Program-made: the position numbers and the translations under genes
Notes under the pieces: model-generated
What the model saw: only the letters and a program-made list of their open reading frames with translations
The model's database searches: none
Told to the model about the DNA's origin: nothing
Assembly (NCBI GenBank): GCA_019420545.1
Contig: JAHZGZ010000140.1
Span: 1 to 12,283, forward strand
Direction of reading: 5' to 3'
From: Bacteroidales bacterium
GTDB taxonomy: Bacteria > Bacteroidota > Bacteroidia > Bacteroidales > Muribaculaceae
DNA: 12,283 bases
Shown here: one piece after another, positions 1-7,404 of the stretch
How positions within the stretch are numbered: the first letter of the stretch is position 1
How the letters are laid out: the number at the start of each line of letters is the position of its first letter

Positions 1-637
1 CTCCATTGGGCATCATTTTGATTGCTTTGCGCAGGCGCATCTCAAGCATGGCGATGTCGTCGGCATCGGCACCCTTCTGCGGGGCGAAAGTCAGCGCCGA
101 GGGCATTCCTGCCGGAGCAAGCAATGGCACTCCGGCATCGTACAGACCTACGATCTGCGGCATGCGCACCTTGAATTTTGCCATGTAGAGAACCATCCCA
201 AGCCCGGCGTCGCAGTTGGCTGTGCCCCCAAGGCCGATGAAGGCCTTGCTTACTACGTGGCGCTCCTGGGCGATCGACAGCAGTTCGCCTATCGGCGCGG
301 AGGATGTACGCATTATGTCGCGCTTATCGGGCGGCACTAGCGACAGGCCTACCGCCGTCGCCGAGTCGAAAAGCACGGCCTCCTCATCGGCATTGTAATA
401 GTAGACGGCTTCGACTGGTGGCAGTCCGTCGAGAGGAGCATGAATGGTGGCCGTGTGGCGCGTAAAACCCATTTCCGGACCGAGGATGTCGGCGGTGCCT
501 TCGCCACCGTCGGCCATAGGTACGATGTGTATATCCGCGTCGCGACATACTGAAAGCACCCCCTCGCGCATGGCTTCGGTAGCCTGGCGCGACGTGAGGG
601 TGCCTTTATATTTGTCGGGGGCGATGACGATTCTCAT
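1..637 (-). CDS. Glycerate kinase, GarK/GlxK family (partial, C-terminus outside window)
   Basis: The 212 visible residues read as the N-terminal half of a glycerate kinase of the GarK/GlxK type, which phosphorylates D-glycerate with ATP to give a phosphoglycerate that enters lower glycolysis; it is cytoplasmic. Seen directly: the N-terminal APDKYKGTLTS nucleotide/substrate segment (residues 6-16), MADGGEGTAD (41-50), GLGGTANCDAGLGM (136-149), and a block with LLAPAGMPSALTFAPQKGA (172-190) that matches the family's 'P..GP.GA...F.PQKGA' signature. Family members are about 370-400 residues, so roughly 160 or more residues lie beyond position 1. The start is the ATG read from 637, the first codon before the conserved RIVIAPDK. 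It lies 10 bases after the lepA stop on the same strand, so the two are probably co-transcribed, with no obvious ribosome binding site, as is usual in Bacteroidota. The family is clear; whether the product is 2- or 3-phosphoglycerate cannot be told. Confidence 0.94.
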   Translation of the reverse strand, partial: MRIVIAPDKYKGTLTSRQATEAMREGVLSVCRDADIHIVPMADGGEGTADILGPEMGFTRHTATIHAPLDGLPPVEAVYYYNADEEAVLFDSATAVGLSLVPPDKRDIMRTSSAPIGELLSIAQERHVVSKAFIGLGGTANCDAGLGMVLYMAKFKVRMPQIVGLYDAGVPLLAPAGMPSALTFAPQKGADADDIAMLEMRLRKAIKMMPNG

Positions 638-647
638 ATGAGGAGTG

Positions 648-2435
648 TTAGTCGAGCTTGAGCACGGCGAGGAATGCCTTCTGGGGCACTTCGACCGAAC
701 CGATCTGCTTCATGCGCTTTTTGCCTTTCTTCTGCTTTTCCAGAAGCTTGCGCTTACGGGAGATGTCGCCGCCGTAGCACTTGGCGGTAACGTCCTTGCG
801 CACGGCCTTGATGGTCTCGCGGGCGATGATCTTGGCGCCGATGGCGGCCTGGATGGCGATGTCGAACTGCTGGCGCGGAATCAGCTCCTTTAGCTTCTCG
901 CACATGCGGCGTCCGAATGTCACTGCATTGTCGACATGGGTAAGTGTGGAAAGCGCGTCGACACTCTCTCCGTTAAGCAGTATGTCGAGCTTCACGAGTT
1001 TCGACTCGCGGAAGTCGTGGAGATGATAGTCGAACGATGCATATCCCTTTGAGATAGATTTCAGCTTGTCGTAGAAGTCGATCACGATTTCGCCGAGGGG
1101 CAGGTCGAATGTCAGCTCTATGCGGTTGCCTGAGATGTACTGCTGGTTGAGCAGTTCGCCGCGTTTGCCCAGACAGAGTGTCATGATCGGGCCGATATAG
1201 TCGGCGGCGGTAATGATCGATGCACGTATGTAGGGCTCCTCGATATGGTCGATAAGAGTAGGTTCCGGAAGGCCCGAGGGGTTGTGCACCTCGGTCATGT
1301 TGCCTTTCTTGTCGTAGACGCGGTAGCTTACGTTGGGCACGGTGGTGATCACGTCCATGTCGAACTCGCGGCCGAGGCGTTCCTGTACTATCTCCATATG
1401 GAGCAGCCCCAGGAAGCCGCAGCGGAAACCGAATCCGAGGGCCATCGACGATTCCGGCGTGAACGTGAGCGACGCATCGTTGAGCTGTAGCTTCTCGAGC
1501 GAGCTGCGCAAGTTCTCGAAATCCTCGGTCTCGATCGGGTACACTCCGGCGAACACCATCGGCTTTACCTCCTCGAAACCGTCTATGGCTTTTTCGCAGG
1601 GACGGTCGACATGGGTGATGGTGTCGCCCACGCGTACCTCCTTTGAAGTCTTGATGCCTGAGATTATGTAGCCCACATTCCCTGCCGAAAGTTCGTTGCG
1701 CGGCGACATGTCCATCTTCAGCACACCGATCTCGTCGGCGTGGTATTCCTTGCCGGTCGACACAAATTTCACGAAGTCGTCCTTCCTGATCGTGCCGTTG
1801 ACTATCTTGTAGTAGGCGATGATACCGCGGAAGGGGTTGAACACCGAGTCGAAAATCAGGGCCTGCAACGGAGCGTCGGGGTCGCCCTTGGGAGCGGGGA
1901 TGCGCTCAACGATGGCCTGAAGTATTTCGGGGACACCGATGCCGGTCTTTCCGGAGGCGCGTATGATGTCTGACGGGTCACATCCGAGCAGATCGACGAT
2001 CTGGTCCTCCACCTCGTCGGGCTTGGCGCTGTCAAGGTCGACCTTGTTGATAACGGGGATTATCTCAAGGTCGTTTTCGAGAGCCATATACAGGTTGGAG
2101 ATGGTCTGCGCCTGTATGCCCTGCGAGGCGTCGACGATGAGAAGCGCGCCCTCGCATGCGGCGATGGAGCGTGACACTTCGTAGGAGAAGTCGACGTGTC
2201 CCGGAGTGTCGATGAGGTTGAGCGTATAGTGCTCTCCGTCGAGCACATAGTCCATCTGTATGGCGTGGCTCTTGATGGTGATACCGCGCTCGCGCTCGAG
2301 ATCCATGTCGTCGAGCACCTGTGCCTGGAGGTCTTTTTCGGCGATGGTATGGGTATATTCCAGCAAGCGGTCGGCCAGGGTGCTTTTGCCGTGGTCGATA
2401 TGGGCGATTATGCAGAAATTCCTGATTCGTTTCAT
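648..2435 (-). CDS. lepA: Elongation factor 4 (LepA), ribosome-associated translational GTPase
   Basis: EF4/LepA is a cytoplasmic ribosome-binding GTPase linked to back-translocation and to 30S biogenesis or initiation. All GTPase motifs are present: G1 AHIDHGKST (residues 11-19), G2 RGITI (50-54), G3 DTPGH (76-80), G4 NKVD (130-133) and a G5-like SGKTG (161-165). The LepA-specific C-terminal domain is intact, with the basic run DISRKRKLLEKQKKGKKRMK followed by GSVEVPQKAF near the end. Length is 595 residues, which is what the family has. The ATG at 2435 is chosen because MKRIRNFCIIAHIDHGKS is the standard EF4 N-terminus. The frame stays open upstream to 2576, but that extension (47 residues) crosses the divergent promoter region and has no family counterpart. 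The glycerate kinase gene follows 10 bases downstream. A -7-like box ends 6 bases before the start codon (see separate entry). Confidence 0.98.
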   Translation of the reverse strand: MKRIRNFCIIAHIDHGKSTLADRLLEYTHTIAEKDLQAQVLDDMDLERERGITIKSHAIQMDYVLDGEHYTLNLIDTPGHVDFSYEVSRSIAACEGALLIVDASQGIQAQTISNLYMALENDLEIIPVINKVDLDSAKPDEVEDQIVDLLGCDPSDIIRASGKTGIGVPEILQAIVERIPAPKGDPDAPLQALIFDSVFNPFRGIIAYYKIVNGTIRKDDFVKFVSTGKEYHADEIGVLKMDMSPRNELSAGNVGYIISGIKTSKEVRVGDTITHVDRPCEKAIDGFEEVKPMVFAGVYPIETEDFENLRSSLEKLQLNDASLTFTPESSMALGFGFRCGFLGLLHMEIVQERLGREFDMDVITTVPNVSYRVYDKKGNMTEVHNPSGLPEPTLIDHIEEPYIRASIITAADYIGPIMTLCLGKRGELLNQQYISGNRIELTFDLPLGEIVIDFYDKLKSISKGYASFDYHLHDFRESKLVKLDILLNGESVDALSTLTHVDNAVTFGRRMCEKLKELIPRQQFDIAIQAAIGAKIIARETIKAVRKDVTAKCYGGDISRKRKLLEKQKKGKKRMKQIGSVEVPQKAFLAVLKLD

Positions 2436-2441
2436 AGACTG

Positions 2442-2449
2442 CAAAGTTA
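2442..2449 (-). promoter_or_regulatory. Candidate Bacteroidota -7 box upstream of lepA
   Basis: On the minus strand the sequence TAACTTTG (followed by C) fits the Bacteroidota primary sigma -7 consensus TAnnTTTG exactly. Only six bases separate its last G from the lepA ATG, so if it is used the transcript would have almost no 5' leader. No convincing TTTG -33 box is seen 19-21 bases upstream; only a weak TTTA lies about 17 bases away. The match could be chance, or a genuine promoter for a nearly leaderless transcript. Confidence 0.4.
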
Positions 2450-2506
2450 GTGAAATTTTCTCAGATAAATTCGGAGATGGGAGCGAAGGTTTTGCTGGAG
2501 TTTTGT

Positions 2507-2514
2507 TATATTTG
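2507..2514 (+). promoter_or_regulatory. Bacteroidota -7 box for the SNF2 helicase gene
   Basis: TATATTTG followed by C matches the Bacteroidota -7 consensus TAnnTTTG perfectly. Its end lies 25 bases before the TTG start at 2540, implying a leader of roughly 20 bases. A TTTG is present at 2491-2494, but its 12-base spacing is too short for a normal -33 element, so the upstream half of the promoter is weak or absent. It sits in the 104-base divergent region between lepA and the helicase. Confidence 0.6.
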
Positions 2515-2539
2515 CAGTTTGCATAACCAAAAAATTTAG

Positions 2540-5518
2540 TTGGATTTGTCTGAAAATAACAACAATACTTTTTCATCGGGATTCGCTTCGCGGTTGTCGG
2601 GTCTCAGTCCGGTAACGCGCGCGGTACGGAATGCCTCAGCTGAAAATGACGAATTTGTATTCCGTATCACGATAGAGAAGAGCAAGAGCGATCTGCGGTC
2701 GGAGGCATTTCTGACGTTGGTGGATGCCGCCGGTAACAGTATTGTTCCCGACCGCAGCCGTGTGTCGGGGCCGTCACGGAGGCTGCTCGACGCCATGGCC
2801 GATGTGCGGTCGCATGCGGGATTCACTCTCGGATGGGAAGGTACGGAGAACGCCCTGAGCCTCACGCAATATCCGGTTGTGGCGTCGCTGCTGCTTGACT
2901 GCCGCAACGTTGAGGTTGAGGGGGTGGGGCGCATTACTCCGCGCGTGGAACCCGGAAAACTGCGTATAGAATTGTCGCGTGTCAGGAGCGATGATGGTGC
3001 GACTCTGCGTTTTGAACCCCGGTTGGGCGTGATGGTCGACGATGAGGAGACTGAAACGGGGAGCAGTTTCCATAAGCTTGGTTATGAGGAGCTGCTTTCC
3101 AGTCAGGTTGTTCTCGATGGCAACGAACTGCGCGGCGTGGCCGACATGGGCGAGAATTTCAATATAATGGGAATGTTTCTCTGCAATATTCCCGCCGACG
3201 GCCTCAACCAGTGGCTTAGCCTGTTTTTTACATATATAGACAATGTTGAGGTGATACTCGACATGCGGACCGTGGAATGGAGCCGGCAGGAGATCGCTTA
3301 TGAGCCTGCGATAGTGTTTACCCGTGTCGACGCCGACCGTTCACTCAACATGGAGGTTGCCCGAGTGCTTCCCGGCATAGACTTCAACCTTCAGCGGCGC
3401 CTGCAGCTTACCGCCGTAGCTGTCAGTGATCCCGACGGACGGCCTATGATATGCCGTACACAACCTTTCGACCACTATCTCGTGGATGAAGATGCCGGAA
3501 AAGTGGCTCAGCTGCTTAAATATTATACTCCCGGGCGCGCCGCATTCAAGAATGTGTACCGTGAGGGAAGTTTCTTCATCGTGCCTTCCGAGGTAGCGGG
3601 GCCTTTCCTGCTCCACGGCTTGCCGTCGCTGTTGCGTGATTTCAGACTGATAGGTTCGGAGAAGCTTCGCGAGTATAAGATACAGCCCGCATTCCCCCAT
3701 GTGCGCTTGCGTGTTATGTCATCGGGAATAAATTTCCTCGACGCCCATACCGAAGTCACCGTCGCCGACGAGAAAATCACTCTTCCTGAACTGCTTTCGC
3801 AGTACCGCAACCAGAAATTCGTGTTGCTCTCCGACGGCAACCGTGCCATACTTGACGACCGCTACATGAAGCGTCTGCAACGTATATTCCGCGTCGAGGG
3901 TAACGGGACTGACGCCAAAATCAAGGTGTCATACTTCGACATGCCCGAAATCGAGGCCCTTCTTGAAGGACATGTCGAGGGTACTGCCCCCGAGCAATAC
4001 CGCGAATTTCTCGAAGGATTCAACGCACTCGCCACGCAGCCGCTCCCGCTGCCGGGATTAAGCGCCACGCTCCGCCCCTATCAGCTTGAGGGGGTGAAAT
4101 GGATGAAGTATCTCCACGACCACAATATGGGCGGCTGTCTGGCTGATGACATGGGTCTCGGAAAGACCGTGCAGACCATAGCTCTTCTTACTCTCATTTA
4201 TGGTAATGATGGCGCTGTTCCGGCCAAGCCACGCAGGGGACGCCCGCGCAAGAATCTTCCGGATACCACCGTCCGGCAGTCGGCCGACGGCGTTCTACCC
4301 TCCCTGCTTGTAATGCCAAAGAGCCTTATATTCAACTGGGAAAATGAAATATCGCGCTTTGCGCCATGGCTGAAGACATATACTTATTATGCCGGATGCC
4401 GTGATATCGATGAGGCGTGCAACGCCGATATCGTGCTTACCACCTACGGTATGCTGCGCAACGACATCGATACTATGCGCAAGTGCCGCTGGGAATATGT
4501 GGTGCTCGACGAGTCGCAGAATATAAAGAACATGGAGTCGCAGACGGCCAAGGCGGCTTTCATCCTCCAGTGCAACCACCGGTTGGCGCTGAGCGGCACG
4601 CCGATGGAAAACAATATTATGGAACTTTACTCCCTGTTCCGTTTCCTGAACCCCGGAATGCTGGGCGACGAGGCCGACTTTATGCGCCGCTATGCTGTGC
4701 CTATCCAGAATGAGGCCGATACCGAGGCTATGACCGCTCTGCGCCGCAAGCTTTATCCGTTTATGTTGCGCAGGTTGAAACGCGACGTGCTTGCCGATCT
4801 CCCCGATCTTACCGAGCAGACGCTCTATACCGAGATGGAACCGGATCACGCACGTCTTTACGAGGAGCGTCGCCGCTACTATCATGACTTGATAAACAAG
4901 GCGATAGAGGCCGACGGCGTGCAGAAGAGCCAGATGGTGATATTTCAGGCGTTGAGCGAACTGCGCAGAATTGCCTCGGTGCCCAACATACTTACCGACG
5001 GTGCTGTGACGTCGCCAAAGCTCGATCCGCTGGTGGAGACTATAGCCGAGGCAGTAGCCAACGGCCATAAATGTGTTGTGTTCTTCAACTTTATCGCGGG
5101 TATAGAGCTCGTTGGTGAGCGGCTGGAGCGCCTTGGTATCGAGTATGCAACGATGACCGGCTCGACCGGCGACCGGCGTAGTGTGGTACAGCGCTTCCAG
5201 ACCGATCCCGACTGCCGTGTGCTTCTTCTTACTCTCAAGGTCGGCGGCGTTGGTCTTAACCTCACGGCTGCCGATACGGTATTCATATATGAGCCGTGGT
5301 GGAACAAGGCCGCCGAGAAACAGGCTATCGACCGACTGCACCGCATAGGCCAGAAGATGAAAGTGACTTCCTACTCAATGATAACACGTGGTACGATAGA
5401 GGAACGCATCCGCCAGCTTCAGGAACGTAAAACGGTTCTCTTCGAGGGGATTGTGTCGTCTGATTCCACCCTCTCAAAGCAGATCTCGCAGGATGACATC
5501 GAATTCATCCTTTCATAA
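2540..5518 (+). CDS. SNF2/SWI2-family DNA helicase/translocase with AT-hook-like insertion
   Basis: A 992-residue superfamily 2 ATPase of the SNF2 type, expected to translocate on double-stranded DNA and remodel protein-DNA complexes rather than unwind it. Visible motor motifs: Q-motif-like LRPYQLEGVKWM (from 511), motif I DDMGLGKT (536-543), motif II DESQ (657-660, a DExx variant), motif III LSGTPMEN (684-691), motif V VGGVGLNL (901-908) and motif VI DRLHRIGQ (931-938). The 500-residue N-terminal part is poorly recognisable. A segment at about 395-460 (INFLDAHTEV... through FVLLSDGNRAIL) resembles the SNF2-associated domain found before bacterial SNF2 motors. No SWIM zinc finger is seen. Between motifs I and II lies KPRRGRPRK (563-571), an AT-hook-like basic stretch. 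The start must be TTG at 2540 or 2546: an in-frame TAG lies at 2537-2539 and the next in-frame ATG is about 88 codons in, while GXS-type similarity is not available to decide. A -7 box 25 bases upstream supports this start. The 616-residue gene follows after 35 bases. The cellular role is unknown. Confidence 0.94.
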   Translation: MDLSENNNNTFSSGFASRLSGLSPVTRAVRNASAENDEFVFRITIEKSKSDLRSEAFLTLVDAAGNSIVPDRSRVSGPSRRLLDAMADVRSHAGFTLGWEGTENALSLTQYPVVASLLLDCRNVEVEGVGRITPRVEPGKLRIELSRVRSDDGATLRFEPRLGVMVDDEETETGSSFHKLGYEELLSSQVVLDGNELRGVADMGENFNIMGMFLCNIPADGLNQWLSLFFTYIDNVEVILDMRTVEWSRQEIAYEPAIVFTRVDADRSLNMEVARVLPGIDFNLQRRLQLTAVAVSDPDGRPMICRTQPFDHYLVDEDAGKVAQLLKYYTPGRAAFKNVYREGSFFIVPSEVAGPFLLHGLPSLLRDFRLIGSEKLREYKIQPAFPHVRLRVMSSGINFLDAHTEVTVADEKITLPELLSQYRNQKFVLLSDGNRAILDDRYMKRLQRIFRVEGNGTDAKIKVSYFDMPEIEALLEGHVEGTAPEQYREFLEGFNALATQPLPLPGLSATLRPYQLEGVKWMKYLHDHNMGGCLADDMGLGKTVQTIALLTLIYGNDGAVPAKPRRGRPRKNLPDTTVRQSADGVLPSLLVMPKSLIFNWENEISRFAPWLKTYTYYAGCRDIDEACNADIVLTTYGMLRNDIDTMRKCRWEYVVLDESQNIKNMESQTAKAAFILQCNHRLALSGTPMENNIMELYSLFRFLNPGMLGDEADFMRRYAVPIQNEADTEAMTALRRKLYPFMLRRLKRDVLADLPDLTEQTLYTEMEPDHARLYEERRRYYHDLINKAIEADGVQKSQMVIFQALSELRRIASVPNILTDGAVTSPKLDPLVETIAEAVANGHKCVVFFNFIAGIELVGERLERLGIEYATMTGSTGDRRSVVQRFQTDPDCRVLLLTLKVGGVGLNLTAADTVFIYEPWWNKAAEKQAIDRLHRIGQKMKVTSYSMITRGTIEERIRQLQERKTVLFEGIVSSDSTLSKQISQDDIEFILS

Positions 5519-5553
5519 GGTGTTATTATTAAACAATCTCTATCTTATAAGAC

Positions 5554-7404
5554 ATGAAAACTACCGAATCGAAGGAGATCGAACTGGTAACCATATATGC
5601 GGGGAGTCAAGCTGTTGTGAAAGCATTGATTGACGATGCCAAGCAGTGGAACAGCGGCTACCTGCAGCGACTTCTCCATTATGCATTTGTCACGCTTGGG
5701 AATGTAGAGGCCGAGATGGATTGGAGCGGTTACGGGAATCACAACCCGCTTTTTACTGACGGGGAGATGAATCGAGTGCTTTACCGTAAAGACAGATCCT
5801 CATGCGACATATGCGAGGTGTTCGCGGTGTTCATGTCTGATTCGCGAAATCTCCGTTGGTTTGTCGACCGAATACCGGAACGAATGACCACCCTCTTGCG
5901 GCGCTGCCTTATGAAAGGGGTTATAAGCGAAAATGAGGTGCGCGACACTCTTCGCATCAAAGGGTCAGCCGAGGTGTTTATCGACAAGGATACTTTCTCG
6001 TGGTTGTGCCCTACGTCGTGGTCGGTGCAGCAGTACCGCTGGAGTTGGGGAAGAACCAAGCCGGAGCTGGAGTTTGCGATCGCCGATCTGGTAAGACCTG
6101 CTCTGTTGGCCATCTATTATCCGAATGCCGCTGATTTTCCTAAACTCGACACTCTGCCCGATGATCTGACCGTGTTTTCCGATGAGGAGGATTCTCTTAG
6201 GGTAATGGTGGAATATGACGCAATGGTTGCGGCAAAAATGCTTGATTGCATAAATGTCACGATGCCCGTCATACGCAAGGTGAGCGGCGCCGGAAATCTG
6301 AAAGAGTTTTTTCCAGAGAATGCCGATGACAAATATAAGGATCTGGCGCGTGCACGCATTGTAGCCAATCTGCTTAAAGAGCTCTCCCGGTGCGACACGT
6401 CCACATTGCCTGCCGCGGCACGTTGCCGTTACTGCATTGAGAATGCCGGAAAAGTGGTCAGGGATATTGTGCGTCGTACCCTTATTCCAGAGATTAAAGG
6501 ATATTTTTCCAAAACTTCTTTCGACGCGCTGTCGGAAGATCTGCTCCATATATTATTCCGTATGGTAGCTACACATTCCACCCCCGGGAAATGGATTGAA
6601 GCGAAGGGCTTTGTCGATTATTTCCATCTGCTTTACGGGCATAGGGCCGATCAGATGCTGATGGATAACTATACCTTCGACCGCGGCTTGTTTATGGTTA
6701 AATCAGGCTACGCCAAGGCTACCGAGCATAGGATTGCTCTCGACGAACGGTTCTCATATCTTGTCGTGCCTGTGATTCAGGGTGCCGTGTTCATGCTTGC
6801 GGCTGTCGGCGCGGTGGAGGTGGCTTACACTGACAGGGTCTCGTTAAGCTGCAGCCCCTTCTCCGGCCTGATGTATTGGCGTATTACCGAACTCGGCCGC
6901 TATGTGCTCGGGCTTGTCAACAGCTACGACCGCAAGGTGGAGATTCAGTCGATCAACGACTTTTCTCTCGACGACAGTTATCTGATAGTACGGGTAGATA
7001 ATCCCGATACCTCGATGCGCGGTGTAATAGAGCGCTTTGCCAAGCCGGTGACAGCCACCCGCTATGCCGTTACTCCCGAAAGTTTTCTGCGCAACTGTTC
7101 TGATGCCGACGACATCGAGCGCACGATAAACATGATAACTAATTTCGTGTGTCCTGATCCGCCGGAAATATGGATTGAGTTTTTCAACCGCATGCGTCGG
7201 CAGGCACGTGCCGTAATGCCGGATGACAATGATTATGTGGTGTATACCGTCGATCCCGAAGACAAGGAATTGCAGCGCTATATCGCCATGTCGCCCGAGA
7301 TGCGCGATATCGTAATCTGCGCCCAGAGATATAAGATACTTGTAGATGTGGCTAACGATGCCGCTTTCCGGAAGCGCCTCCTCGCAAAAGGCTATCTGAT
7401 GTGA
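5554..7404 (+). CDS. Uncharacterised protein with helicase-associated (XPB/Ssl2 N-terminal-like) C-terminal region
   Basis: A 616-residue soluble protein that I cannot assign by name; no signal peptide or membrane helices are seen. The C-terminal part follows, block by block, the pattern I associate with Helicase_C_3 / XPB-Ssl2 N-terminal domains. The blocks are WRITELGRYVLGL (442-454), a 'SYLIVRVDNPD' strand (475-485, where the family has a '.lvVqPdf..' strand), VIERFAKPVTATRYAVTPES (491-510), a helix with DADDIERTINMI (517-528), P-rich turn then EFFNRMRRQARAV (542-554), and a terminal '.YTVDPEDKELQRYIA' plus 'YKILVDVANDAAFRKRLLAKGY' (564-614). An upstream stretch, VTMPVIRKVSGAGNLKEFF (235-253), resembles the 'P..lt..G.l.k' winged-helix element of the same proteins. 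This assignment is my inference and is unverified. It lies 35 bases after the SNF2 gene with no promoter visible between, so co-expression and a joint function with the helicase are likely. Its last 13 bases overlap the convergent kup gene. The ATG at 5554 is the first in-frame Met after the gap. Confidence 0.88.
   Translation: MKTTESKEIELVTIYAGSQAVVKALIDDAKQWNSGYLQRLLHYAFVTLGNVEAEMDWSGYGNHNPLFTDGEMNRVLYRKDRSSCDICEVFAVFMSDSRNLRWFVDRIPERMTTLLRRCLMKGVISENEVRDTLRIKGSAEVFIDKDTFSWLCPTSWSVQQYRWSWGRTKPELEFAIADLVRPALLAIYYPNAADFPKLDTLPDDLTVFSDEEDSLRVMVEYDAMVAAKMLDCINVTMPVIRKVSGAGNLKEFFPENADDKYKDLARARIVANLLKELSRCDTSTLPAAARCRYCIENAGKVVRDIVRRTLIPEIKGYFSKTSFDALSEDLLHILFRMVATHSTPGKWIEAKGFVDYFHLLYGHRADQMLMDNYTFDRGLFMVKSGYAKATEHRIALDERFSYLVVPVIQGAVFMLAAVGAVEVAYTDRVSLSCSPFSGLMYWRITELGRYVLGLVNSYDRKVEIQSINDFSLDDSYLIVRVDNPDTSMRGVIERFAKPVTATRYAVTPESFLRNCSDADDIERTINMITNFVCPDPPEIWIEFFNRMRRQARAVMPDDNDYVVYTVDPEDKELQRYIAMSPEMRDIVICAQRYKILVDVANDAAFRKRLLAKGYLM

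Noticed and set aside
2436..2576. A 47-residue N-terminal extension of LepA from an ATG at 2576
   Set aside because: The extension has no EF4 counterpart, overlaps the helicase promoter and the start of its coding region, and the internal Met at 2435 gives the standard 595-residue protein.
4295..5341. A 348-codon open frame on the minus strand inside the helicase gene
   Set aside because: It lies entirely opposite the conserved SNF2 motor, has no recognisable domain, and its residue make-up (many His, Arg, Leu) is typical of an antisense shadow in GC-rich third-position coding DNA.
5519..5553. A separate promoter for the 616-residue gene in the 35-base gap
   Set aside because: The gap is AT-rich but contains no TAnnTTTG box, so read-through from the helicase promoter is more likely.
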